A stretch of 6,941 nucleotides of DNA. Origin: Micavibrio aeruginosavorus (GTDB taxonomy: Bacteria > Pseudomonadota > Alphaproteobacteria > Micavibrionales > Micavibrionaceae). The stretch is from assembly GCA_003240795.1 (NCBI GenBank), contig QFNK01000096.1:1-6941 (forward strand), in the 5' to 3' direction. Shown here in pieces: positions 1 to 6,057 of this stretch. Each line of letters starts with the position of its first letter. Position 1 is the stretch's first letter. The position numbers and the translations under genes were made by a program. Under the pieces are notes generated by a model that searched no databases, was not told the origin of the DNA, and was given only the letters and a program-made list of their open reading frames with translations.

Positions 1-138
1 AATGCAAAAGCGGTTATAGAATTGCTGATCGAACAGGCGGAAGAAAATGGCGCCGCCTTGATGGTGGCGACGCATGATCACCGGATAGCTTCATATTTCA
101 AGCAGATTGTAACGCTGGAAGCGGGGGGGGCGATATGA
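1..138 (+). CDS. ABC transporter ATP-binding protein, C-terminal fragment
   Basis: Reading frame 1 is open from the first base to a TGA at 136-138 and gives the last 45 residues of an ABC-type ATPase. The signature is VATHDHRI at residues 22-29 of the fragment, the H-loop (switch) with its histidine at residue 25. The fragment opens with NAKAVIELL, the helix that normally follows the D-loop in LolD/MacB-type ATPases, so the Walker A, signature motif and Walker B lie upstream of the window. The protein would energise the permease encoded next: the ATGA at 135-138 is both its stop and the permease start, the usual translational coupling of ATPase and permease. An eight-G run at 123-130 sits in its last codons and probably also acts as the ribosome binding site of the permease. 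The substrate cannot be told from this fragment; a divalent metal is inferred from the two downstream genes. By analogy with Vibrio it could be ZrgB-like. Confidence 0.88.
   Translation, partial: NAKAVIELLIEQAEENGAALMVATHDHRIASYFKQIVTLEAGGAI
123..130 (+). promoter_or_regulatory. G8 run serving as permease ribosome binding site
   Basis: Eight consecutive G bases (123-130) end 4 bases before the permease ATG at 135 and lie inside the last codons of the ATPase. The run gives an extended, GG-rich anti-Shine-Dalgarno match and is also a plausible slippage site. A -1 shift there would lead from the ATPase frame straight into the permease frame (Asp at 132-134, then the permease Met) with no stop in between. 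Confidence 0.5.
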
Positions 139-1349
139 ATATTCTGATACTGTCTTGCGCTTCTATCAAGGCGCGTCCCCTGCAATCCTTTTTGTGCGTT
201 CTGGCGACCGCTGTCGCCATTGCGCTCCTATGTTTTGCCATGCTGGTATCGGGCGCCATATCGGATACTTTATCACGCAATACGGGCGGCGTGGATGTCG
301 TCGTGGGTGCGAAGGGCAGCGCGATGCAGCTCGTCCTGTCCACCGTCTATCATGTCGATGTGCCAACGGGAAATATATCGGGCAAGGAGTACGAGCGCAT
401 TGCAAAAAACCCGCAGGTTAAAAAGGCCGTGCCCCTGGCGCTGGGCGATAACTACCGGGGCTACCGCATTGTCGGCACAAATGAAGGTTTTGTGGATCTG
501 TATAAAATGCAGATCGAAGAGGGGCGTCTCTTCAACAAAGTCTTTGAAGTCACAGCAGGCGCAAAAACGGGCCTGAAAATAGGCGACCGGTTTGCCGGCT
601 CTCACGGGCTCGCCGCGCATGAAGGCCACGTGCATGAGGAACATTTATATGAAGTCGTGGGTATTTTGAAGGAGCGGGGAGTGATCGCCGACCGCCTGAT
701 CCTCACCTCCGTAAAAAGTGTGCAGGACCTGCACAATCATCATGATCATGATGAAGATAGCCATGAAGAAATACATGGTCACGGCCACGAGCACGAGCAT
801 GACGTAACGGCTATCCTGATTCAGACCAAGAGCAAGCTCGGTATGATGAACCTGCCGCGGCAGTTGAACAGTGAGGAATCCGTAATGGCCGCCGCGCCGT
901 CCTACGAAATGGCAAAACTTGCGCGCAATATCGGTATCGGCAAAAACGTTGTGAATTTTGCGGCCGGTATGCTGGTTTTTTTCTCCGCGCTGATTATCCT
1001 GGCCTGCCTTGTTTCCGGCCTTTCCGCGCGGCGTTATGATCTGGCGGTCATGCGCGTGCATGGCGCGCGGCCGTGGCATCTGGCCGGTGTGATGGTCGCT
1101 GAGTCTTTGCTCCTTGCGGTGGCCGGTACACTATTGGGCATCATGCTCGGGCATTTGCTCTCTTACCTGGCATTCTCCATGGCCGGGCAGTGGAGCGGCC
1201 TTGTCAGTGTGCACGCCGCAGGGCCTAATATGCTCGATATATATTTGCTCGCCACGGGTATGCTCGCAGGACTTTTTGCTGCTATCATTCCGGCATGGCT
1301 TGCGGCCAGAACGGACATCGCAACATTGCTCGCGAAAGGGCGCGGATAA
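135..1349 (+). CDS. FtsX/MacB-type ABC transporter permease with His-rich extracytoplasmic domain
   Basis: This 404-residue inner-membrane permease has the MacB/FtsX layout: one N-terminal membrane helix (about 17-40), a large extracytoplasmic MacB-like domain (about 41-268), and three C-terminal helices (about 271-294, 317-345, 367-391). The cytoplasmic loop RRYDLAVMRVHGARPWHL (299-316) matches the FtsX coupling segment that contacts the ATPase, and PAWLAARTDIATLL (386-399) is the typical end. Two histidine clusters interrupt the extracytoplasmic domain: His157, 162, 165, 167 and 170, and then ten His between 200 and 222 mixed with Asp/Glu. Such stretches are common in zinc, nickel or copper transporters. 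The start overlaps the ATPase stop and has a G-rich Shine-Dalgarno 4-5 nt upstream. Together with the DUF3299 gene that follows, the set resembles the Vibrio Zrg zinc-uptake locus (recalled, not searched). Family assignment is secure; the metal and direction of transport are inferred. A lipoprotein-release or efflux role is the alternative. Confidence 0.9.
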   Translation: MNILILSCASIKARPLQSFLCVLATAVAIALLCFAMLVSGAISDTLSRNTGGVDVVVGAKGSAMQLVLSTVYHVDVPTGNISGKEYERIAKNPQVKKAVPLALGDNYRGYRIVGTNEGFVDLYKMQIEEGRLFNKVFEVTAGAKTGLKIGDRFAGSHGLAAHEGHVHEEHLYEVVGILKERGVIADRLILTSVKSVQDLHNHHDHDEDSHEEIHGHGHEHEHDVTAILIQTKSKLGMMNLPRQLNSEESVMAAAPSYEMAKLARNIGIGKNVVNFAAGMLVFFSALIILACLVSGLSARRYDLAVMRVHGARPWHLAGVMVAESLLLAVAGTLLGIMLGHLLSYLAFSMAGQWSGLVSVHAAGPNMLDIYLLATGMLAGLFAAIIPAWLAARTDIATLLAKGRG

Positions 1350-1352
1350 TTC

Positions 1353-1880
1353 ATGGTATCATTTCGGCTCCAAATACCACTCTTCCTGCTTGCCTTTATG
1401 CTGTGTCATGCCGTACCTGCCCAAGCCCTTACCGAAACAGACGCGCCGGAGCGCACGATTGCGGATTACATTAAGGACTATGTCGACGTTCCCGAAGGCG
1501 CCGTGGACTGGAAGATATTTTCAAAAACCAAGGAGCTGAAAATAGAAGGCCGTGATGCCGACGGCATGGATTATTCCTTCGTCAAGCCGGAGTTTCCCGA
1601 GGATGTAAAGGCGCTGAACGGCAAGAAGATCAAGATCAAGGGCTATATGTTTCCTCTCGAAAGCGAGGACAACCAGAAAATGTTCCTCTTCGGCCCGTTT
1701 CCGGTCAGCTGCCCGTTCCATTACCATGTCGGCCCCTCCATGGTTTTGGAGGTCTATACAAAAGGCAAGGGCATTAAGTTTTCCTATGATCCGCTAGTGC
1801 TGACAGGCACTTTGGAGCTGGTTCCGGAAGACCTTGAAACGGGCGTTTTCTACCGCCTGAAAAACGCATCGGTAGAGTAA
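1353..1880 (+). CDS. Secreted DUF3299 family protein
   Basis: The 175-residue product begins with a Sec signal peptide: a short basic end, a hydrophobic core at about 8-20, and a likely cleavage after AQA at residue 25. The mature part of about 150 residues has the DUF3299 pattern: KIKIKGYMFPLE (92-103), then a conserved segment with CPFHYHVGP (120-128), containing Cys120, His123 and His125, which could bind a metal. No biochemical activity is firmly established for the family. Its members recur next to FtsX-like ABC permeases, and a DUF3299 gene is, as I recall, part of the zrg zinc locus of Vibrio. The start is 3 bp after the permease stop, so it is in the same transcript; the purine-rich end of the permease gene supplies a weak ribosome binding site. 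I see no strong terminator after it. A periplasmic metal-binding or chaperone role for the transporter is inference. Confidence 0.85.
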   Translation: MVSFRLQIPLFLLAFMLCHAVPAQALTETDAPERTIADYIKDYVDVPEGAVDWKIFSKTKELKIEGRDADGMDYSFVKPEFPEDVKALNGKKIKIKGYMFPLESEDNQKMFLFGPFPVSCPFHYHVGPSMVLEVYTKGKGIKFSYDPLVLTGTLELVPEDLETGVFYRLKNASVE

Positions 1881-1957
1881 AAATATACTTTATTACAGAT
1901 AGTTAATAAAATAGGACCGAATTTGTTCAAAAAAAGCGATTCAGGCTCAAAATCCCC

Positions 1958-1983
1958 TTGCTTCCCTATGTGGATATGATAAT
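1958..1983 (+). promoter_or_regulatory. Weak candidate promoter for the following long gene
   Basis: TTGCTT (1958-1963) and GATAAT (1978-1983) resemble -35 and -10 hexamers, but only 14 bases separate them, which is short for sigma-70. They lie in the 118-bp gap after the DUF3299 gene, where a promoter for the 2053-4452 gene is expected. A start of transcription near 1990 would leave a leader of about 60 nt before the preferred ATG at 2053. The rest of the gap holds only a 7-bp A/T stem (1889-1895 with 1904-1910). Confidence 0.25.
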
Positions 1984-2052
1984 TCTTCGGACTTAAGAAT
2001 GACTCTCATTTGGAGGGTAGCCAGTCCGCCAGAGGCGTCGAAGATAAAAGCC

Positions 2053-4452
2053 ATGAATGCTTACCGACTTACAAAATCTGATTTCACCGCTGACCTCGCC
2101 GTAGAGGCGGATGCTCTTTCTGCTGAAGGTGCATACGCATCGCATGATCCGGAACTGAAACGTGCGATCGGCGCGATTTTCGACCTGGATGATCAGGGAA
2201 AGCGGCTCGATCTGGAAGTCAGCGACGTGCCGTACGACGCGCTCGTGCGTATTTCCAGGGAACTGCATGAGTTTGGCGTCTCCAATAATCTCGCCAATGA
2301 ATTCGTGGAAGTGATCGAAACGCAAGCCGTCCACCTCGGCGTCGACTTCACAAAAAAGGAAAAGCCGACACCGATGACGGTGTCGCTCCGCGTGGTTGAT
2401 GAAGAACCGCAACTGGATCCCGGGAAAACCCATTTTATGGTCGCCTATGACCGCGATGGCCGTCATGGCGGTGAATTCAGCAAAACGGTGATGAAGCTCG
2501 GCATCAACGGCACGCAATCATCCCACACGAACGTACCGAAATTCGAAGACCTTTTTGCCATGGGTAAAAAGCAGTATCTGATCGTCCATTTTGAAAAACT
2601 CGAAGGTGAGGGCGTTGGCTCGCTGGATCAATCCGGTGTGCAGATGGCAACGCTTGTCGAGGCGGTCGGTGTAGCCGCAGCCGAAAGCCGCAGCGGCCAG
2701 GAAATCAAGCAGGCAATGGCGGATGGTAGTCTCCCCGCAGATACCACAAAATTGATAGAGACCGTGGCGGAGATTAACAGTGTCGTGCAACAAACGCGCG
2801 CGCCGGATGCGCCGAAGGACGCGCAAACCCGTCTTGAAACCCTCAAGAATGAAGTTGTCCAGATAACCGACAGTATGTCGCGTCACGACGCCGCCATCCC
2901 GCAAGCTCTGGTGAAGGCCGTTGTAGCCTCCTTTGACAAACAGCCCGTCCAGCAGGCGCCAGCAGTAGAAGCGCCCGCACAGGCTGCTCCTGCAAAGCCT
3001 GAGGCAGCGCCAGCGGCGAACAACGATAACATTGCAAAACCTGTTGCCGCCGCGCCCGTCACCGCGGAAATGCAAGTATCGCAGCCTGTTATATCCACGC
3101 GGGTGTCTGACATTTCCGCCGTGCAGCCAGAGGTAAAGGTGGCCGAGGCCCAGGTGGTATCCGCATCCCGCGAAACGCTGGGCGCTTCCGCTGCTCAGCC
3201 TCAGGTAAAAGCGGCTGAAATCCAGACGCCATCCATAATCCGCGCGGTTGAAACGATTGCTGCTACGGTGCAGGAAACAAAAGCGCAAGCTCCCGCCGCT
3301 TCACAACCTATTGCGCCCTCCGTTAAAGCGGCCGAGCCTTCGGTCGCGCAAACTTTTGCCGTTGCACCCGCGGTAGTTTCTCCTGTTGCTCATAACGCGC
3401 CGATACAAACCATCTCAACTGTAACTATGGCATCCGCACCTGTATCTTCGGTGCCGCCGACATCGGCAATCGTTGTTCCTTCAGCTGCAACTGTAGAAGC
3501 TGCAGTGCCAGTGCAGCAAGTGATGCAGGCACCGCAGCAGCCGCAGGCGCAACAACAAATGCCTGCCCGGACGACACCTGTGCAGAACGCGCCGGTAGAA
3601 AAAACACCGGTTCAAGCTCAGCCCGCTGAAAAGATTGAAACCCCGCGTGCCGCAGAGAATGTAACGCCCGCCATCGTTGCAGTTCAACATGCTGCTACAC
3701 CTGTGCCGGCAACCGTACAAAACGCTCCCCCTGCGCCGCAAGCCGCTACGGTCATGCCGCATCAGATTCAGCCAGCTTTACAGCAAGCATCACAACCTGT
3801 AGCGCCTATACAGCCTTCCACGCCGGAAGCACCCAAGGCCGCGCCTGCAACAAATGCGGCGCCAGCACCGATTGTACCCGCATCCGCCCCAACTACGCCC
3901 AACGTAGCAGAGGCCAAACAGCCTCCTCGTGAAACCGTTGCGCCGACAACACATGTAGGCAGCGGCGGCAACCAGCCCTCCGTAGCGCCAACACCAGAGA
4001 AACGCGCGGATGTCATTCCAGCACAAAAAATAGAGCTGCCTGTAAAGAACGAAGCGCCGACAATCGCAACGGAGCGCCAACAGCCTGTACGCGATATATC
4101 GAATAAACAGGAGCCTATTCGTACTCCCGTGGACGCACCCGTGCGCAACACCGTAGAGAATCCTATCCCGGACAGTAAACCGTCATTGCTCACGACACTG
4201 CACGCAGTAGATGCTGAAAATAGAAATATTCAAACCCTGCCAAGGGATCTGGATAATCCCATTAGAGTATGGGAGCGTCAGAGTAATCCTGTAATAAACA
4301 TTCCTGAAAAAAAACCACCATTGCCGCCCATTTTAACAGTTAAAGATGATTTTGTGCGCGCATGTTCAAAATGCGTTTCTGGTATGGGATGCGAGAAAAA
4401 ATGTGGTTCTAACAACAGTGTTAACCCCAATGCGCCAAAAATGAATTTTTAG
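2053..4452 (+). CDS. Unrecognised protein with Pro/Ala/Gln-rich linker and C-terminal Cys4 motif
   Basis: I do not recognise this family. From the preferred ATG the product has 799 residues; an in-frame ATG at 1999 would add 18 residues that look unlike coding sequence (numbering below uses 1999, total 817). Residues about 20-310 look folded: two helical stretches (about 32-62 and 80-115), a mixed segment (125-200) and a helix-rich part (215-310). Residues about 314-700 are Pro/Ala/Gln/Val-rich low complexity, surely disordered, with a loose repeat (QPEVKVAEAQ at 376, QPQVKAAEIQ at 400). The final part turns more polar and ends in a Cys4 motif: Cys789-x2-Cys792-x5-Cys798-x3-Cys802, fit for Zn or an Fe-S cluster. 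There is no signal peptide or membrane helix, so it is probably cytoplasmic. Neither start has a good ribosome binding site. It converges with the Nfu-like gene, 5 bp between stops. A scaffold or tether role would be guesswork. Confidence 0.85.
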   Translation: MNAYRLTKSDFTADLAVEADALSAEGAYASHDPELKRAIGAIFDLDDQGKRLDLEVSDVPYDALVRISRELHEFGVSNNLANEFVEVIETQAVHLGVDFTKKEKPTPMTVSLRVVDEEPQLDPGKTHFMVAYDRDGRHGGEFSKTVMKLGINGTQSSHTNVPKFEDLFAMGKKQYLIVHFEKLEGEGVGSLDQSGVQMATLVEAVGVAAAESRSGQEIKQAMADGSLPADTTKLIETVAEINSVVQQTRAPDAPKDAQTRLETLKNEVVQITDSMSRHDAAIPQALVKAVVASFDKQPVQQAPAVEAPAQAAPAKPEAAPAANNDNIAKPVAAAPVTAEMQVSQPVISTRVSDISAVQPEVKVAEAQVVSASRETLGASAAQPQVKAAEIQTPSIIRAVETIAATVQETKAQAPAASQPIAPSVKAAEPSVAQTFAVAPAVVSPVAHNAPIQTISTVTMASAPVSSVPPTSAIVVPSAATVEAAVPVQQVMQAPQQPQAQQQMPARTTPVQNAPVEKTPVQAQPAEKIETPRAAENVTPAIVAVQHAATPVPATVQNAPPAPQAATVMPHQIQPALQQASQPVAPIQPSTPEAPKAAPATNAAPAPIVPASAPTTPNVAEAKQPPRETVAPTTHVGSGGNQPSVAPTPEKRADVIPAQKIELPVKNEAPTIATERQQPVRDISNKQEPIRTPVDAPVRNTVENPIPDSKPSLLTTLHAVDAENRNIQTLPRDLDNPIRVWERQSNPVINIPEKKPPLPPILTVKDDFVRACSKCVSGMGCEKKCGSNNSVNPNAPKMNF

Positions 4453-4455
4453 CGC
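4432..4455. terminator. Possible shared hairpin at convergent gene ends
   Basis: An inverted repeat spans the stop codon of the long + strand gene: GCGC (4432-4435) pairs with GCGC (4452-4455) and AAAAA (4437-4441) with TTTTT (4446-4450), with one C/A mismatch between them and a TGAA loop. It could act on both transcripts because the opposing gene stops at 4458. Neither direction has a U-tract after the stem, so it is a poor intrinsic terminator and might only protect the 3' ends. Confidence 0.3.
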
Positions 4456-4457
4456 TT

Positions 4458-5099
4458 CTAGGGCCTGACCATCACGAAATCGACATCGCGCACATCTGGG
4501 TATTTGAGTGTAAGATCGCGGCGTATGACATTCTGCGTTACTTCTGCAAGACTGCAACCTGACGCGCACGCTTCGGCAAAAGCAATATGGACATGGCCAG
4601 TTTTGGCATCGAAGTCTTTATAATACATCGCACCGCCGTCATCTTTGACTTTTTTCTGGACTGGATGGTCACTGACGTACTTGTCTAAGTCTTCACGGAA
4701 TTTCGCCAGACGGAATTCCTGAGTTAAATCTTTTATGCCTATCAACGCAACACTTTGAACGCCATCCTTTAGCCTGTCTTCTATATAAGATTCCAAAGTG
4801 CGTTTCTGCATAGGCTCGTCCCAGCGACGCCCATCTACCAATGTCAGGTCTATGCTAACACCGGCTTTTAAATTACGGATCGATATTTGGGAGAAAAAAG
4901 GCATTTTGAGGAGCACTGCACCCATTGGAAAGCGTGCATCTTTTGCTTTCTCAACCTCAGAATCGCGCGCTTCATGTCGCGCAGGCACATTTCCTGGTGA
5001 GAATGTGAGTGGTGTGGTGATGGGATCAATGCCGCTTAAAATAAAAAATCTTGTCGCAGGGAATTGCGGGTGTGTTTTTACGCTGATATCGATACTCAT
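4458..5099 (-). CDS. Divergent Nfu-type Fe-S scaffold/carrier protein paralogue (CxxxC variant)
   Basis: The 213-residue product aligns by eye with two-domain Nfu proteins, which carry Fe-S clusters to client enzymes in the cytoplasm. The N-terminal part matches Nfu_N: THPQFPATRFFILSG (9-23) corresponds to the family TPNPATxKF start, and a segment at 83-112 (DLTLVDGRRWDE onward) matches the strand-turn-helix ending in an 'SG/DG' turn. The C-terminal part matches the NifU domain: DDGGAMYY (153-160), HVHIAFAEAC (169-178), CSLAEVT (182-188) and YPDVRDVDF (200-208). The odd point is the cluster site. Canonical Nfu has C-x2-C; here Cys178-Ala-Ser-Gly-Cys182 is C-x3-C, with one residue apparently missing soon after. 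It starts 20 bp after the stop of the 287-aa gene, with a modest GGA 8 nt before the ATG, so the two are probably co-transcribed. It may be a specialised paralogue; retained cluster binding is unproven. Confidence 0.8.
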   Translation of the reverse strand: MSIDISVKTHPQFPATRFFILSGIDPITTPLTFSPGNVPARHEARDSEVEKAKDARFPMGAVLLKMPFFSQISIRNLKAGVSIDLTLVDGRRWDEPMQKRTLESYIEDRLKDGVQSVALIGIKDLTQEFRLAKFREDLDKYVSDHPVQKKVKDDGGAMYYKDFDAKTGHVHIAFAEACASGCSLAEVTQNVIRRDLTLKYPDVRDVDFVMVRP

Positions 5100-5119
5100 T
5101 TCTTACATCCATCAATAAA

Positions 5120-5983
5120 TTAGGGTGTGGGTGCGGCAGGCGCGCTGGCTGGTGGGACGAAGCCGGCCAGTAGATCGTCATCATCCATTGTCTCTGCCAC
5201 GGCAGATGCTTTGTTGGTTTTAGGCGCGGCTGTCAGATCTTCATCGAATGAGAAGCGGGGGCTTTTCGTAGGGCGGTTCTCAAAATTTTCGAGCACGTTT
5301 ATCATGGCAGCATGTAAGTTTTCTCCATGATAAGTTTCGGGTAGGGGCGGCTTGTCTTTTGCGATAAAAGAAACGCCGATTTTTTGGCATGCGACTTCCA
5401 ACGCCATAATACGAATTGGGTCGGATGTTTCACCGAAGTCAATGGTATCCCATCCACTAAGTTTAGCATTATGAACCAAGATGTAGGCTGCCTTTGTCGT
5501 TTCAAGCAGAAGATTGTTTATGTACTTTTCTTCTGTCTTCACACGCGGGGAGGTGCTGTCGCCCTGCATACCCGAAATATAAAATTTTTCTTGTTCATTG
5601 CTGTTCGTAAAATGAACATGTAGGCCGTGATAATCACAAGATACGGGTCTGATGATATCGGCAGGCCGGGCTTTCTCATGTACCGTGATACTTTTCATGT
5701 GCGCGCCTAGAAATGCGCTGCTGTTATAAAAGTGTCTCTTTAAAGTCTGCCGTTTATTATCGGCTTCCGCGTCGGCCGCATGGAAGTCGATATTCATTCT
5801 GTATGGCGCTTGCCAATCAACGGAATAATTTACTCCTAACAGACGTAAGAATTCTTGCCACTTCCGCATGTTAGCTACACGGTCGGGATAATCCATGTCA
5901 TTAATACTTACGTCCCGCACAGACATCTCGGATTTCTGTATATTCGGTATATTGCGTAAGTGATAATCGTGCGAAATGGGCAT
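5120..5983 (-). CDS. Unrecognised protein with LPD7-like segment, upstream partner of the Nfu-like gene
   Basis: The 287-residue product is soluble, without signal peptide or membrane helix. Most of it I do not recognise. Residues about 155-212 (from TKAAYILVHNAKLSGWDTID onward, through IRIMALEVACQKIGVSF at 190-206) resemble the LPD7 accessory domain, whose usual pattern is a helix, GW-x-I-x-x-x-G, then R-x-x-x-L-x-x-A-x-x-x-G. That domain occurs in relaxases and other large polyvalent proteins, so it hints at nucleic-acid or mobile-element ancestry without giving a function. Residues 1-150 contain a Trp/Phe-rich segment around 42-60 and histidines at 119, 122 and 124 (HGLHVH). The tail is disordered: acidic DDDDLL (267-272) then Pro/Ala-rich. 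The start codon at 5981-5983 has a short AGAG-type binding site that lies inside the 29-bp inverted repeat at 5991-6019. It precedes the Nfu-like gene by 20 bp, so the two probably form an operon. Confidence 0.8.
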   Translation of the reverse strand: MPISHDYHLRNIPNIQKSEMSVRDVSINDMDYPDRVANMRKWQEFLRLLGVNYSVDWQAPYRMNIDFHAADAEADNKRQTLKRHFYNSSAFLGAHMKSITVHEKARPADIIRPVSCDYHGLHVHFTNSNEQEKFYISGMQGDSTSPRVKTEEKYINNLLLETTKAAYILVHNAKLSGWDTIDFGETSDPIRIMALEVACQKIGVSFIAKDKPPLPETYHGENLHAAMINVLENFENRPTKSPRFSFDEDLTAAPKTNKASAVAETMDDDDLLAGFVPPASAPAAPTP

Positions 5984-5990
5984 TTTTCTA

Positions 5991-6019
5991 CTCTAACTGA
6001 TAACGGTTATCACTTAGAG
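5991..6019 (-). promoter_or_regulatory. 29-bp inverted repeat with Fur-box-like core (candidate operator)
   Basis: Outer arms CTCTAA (5991-5996) and TTAGAG (6014-6019) flank the core TGATAACGGTTATCA (5998-6012). Thirteen of 14 positions pair around the central G at 6005; only C5997/C6013 fails. The core differs from the classical 7-1-7 Fur consensus TGATAATnATTATCA only in the innermost pair of bases. It lies 7 bp from the start of the 287-aa gene on the - strand and covers its ribosome binding site. A TTGACT -35-like hexamer (complement of 6034-6039) is upstream; at 17-bp spacing the -10 would be a poor TAAGTG inside the repeat. Binding would therefore block the promoter. The regulator could be Fur, Zur or another Fur-family member. 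As RNA the same sequence could form a hairpin hiding the ribosome binding site. It is not a terminator of the upstream small gene, since no U-tract follows. Confidence 0.6.
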
Positions 6020-6057
6020 AATTGCGCGGAAAAAGTCAAAAAGAAAACAGGACTAAA

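Noticed and set aside
722..803. CAT/CAC-rich stretch as a DNA repeat array
   Set aside because: It is the coding of a histidine-rich loop in frame, not a separate tandem repeat with a fixed unit.
645..1079. - strand open frame opposite the permease
   Set aside because: It is antisense to a clear ABC permease, and its Met/Ile-rich part simply mirrors the His/Asp codons.
1889..1910. A/T stem (TTTATTA / TAATAAA) after the DUF3299 gene as a terminator
   Set aside because: Seven A/T pairs with an eight-base loop are too weak, and no T-run follows.
1999..2052. ATG at 1999 as the start of the long Cys-tailed protein
   Set aside because: The 18 added residues look unlike coding sequence, the ATG overlaps a small inverted repeat (ATTCTT 1982-1987 / AAGAAT 1995-2000), and its upstream purines are poor. 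It cannot be excluded because the ATG at 2053 also has a weak binding site.
2518..3288. Long - strand open frame opposite the Pro/Ala-rich gene
   Set aside because: Its composition (Arg/Leu/Gly/Cys-rich) is a reflection of the opposite codons, with no start signal and no recognisable domain. The shorter opposite frames at 3768-4193 and 1993-2517 are rejected for the same reason.
5991..6019. Inverted repeat as an intrinsic terminator of the mini-rod gene
   Set aside because: Read on the - strand the stem is followed by TAGAAAAATG, not a U-tract, and the repeat sits against the next start codon.
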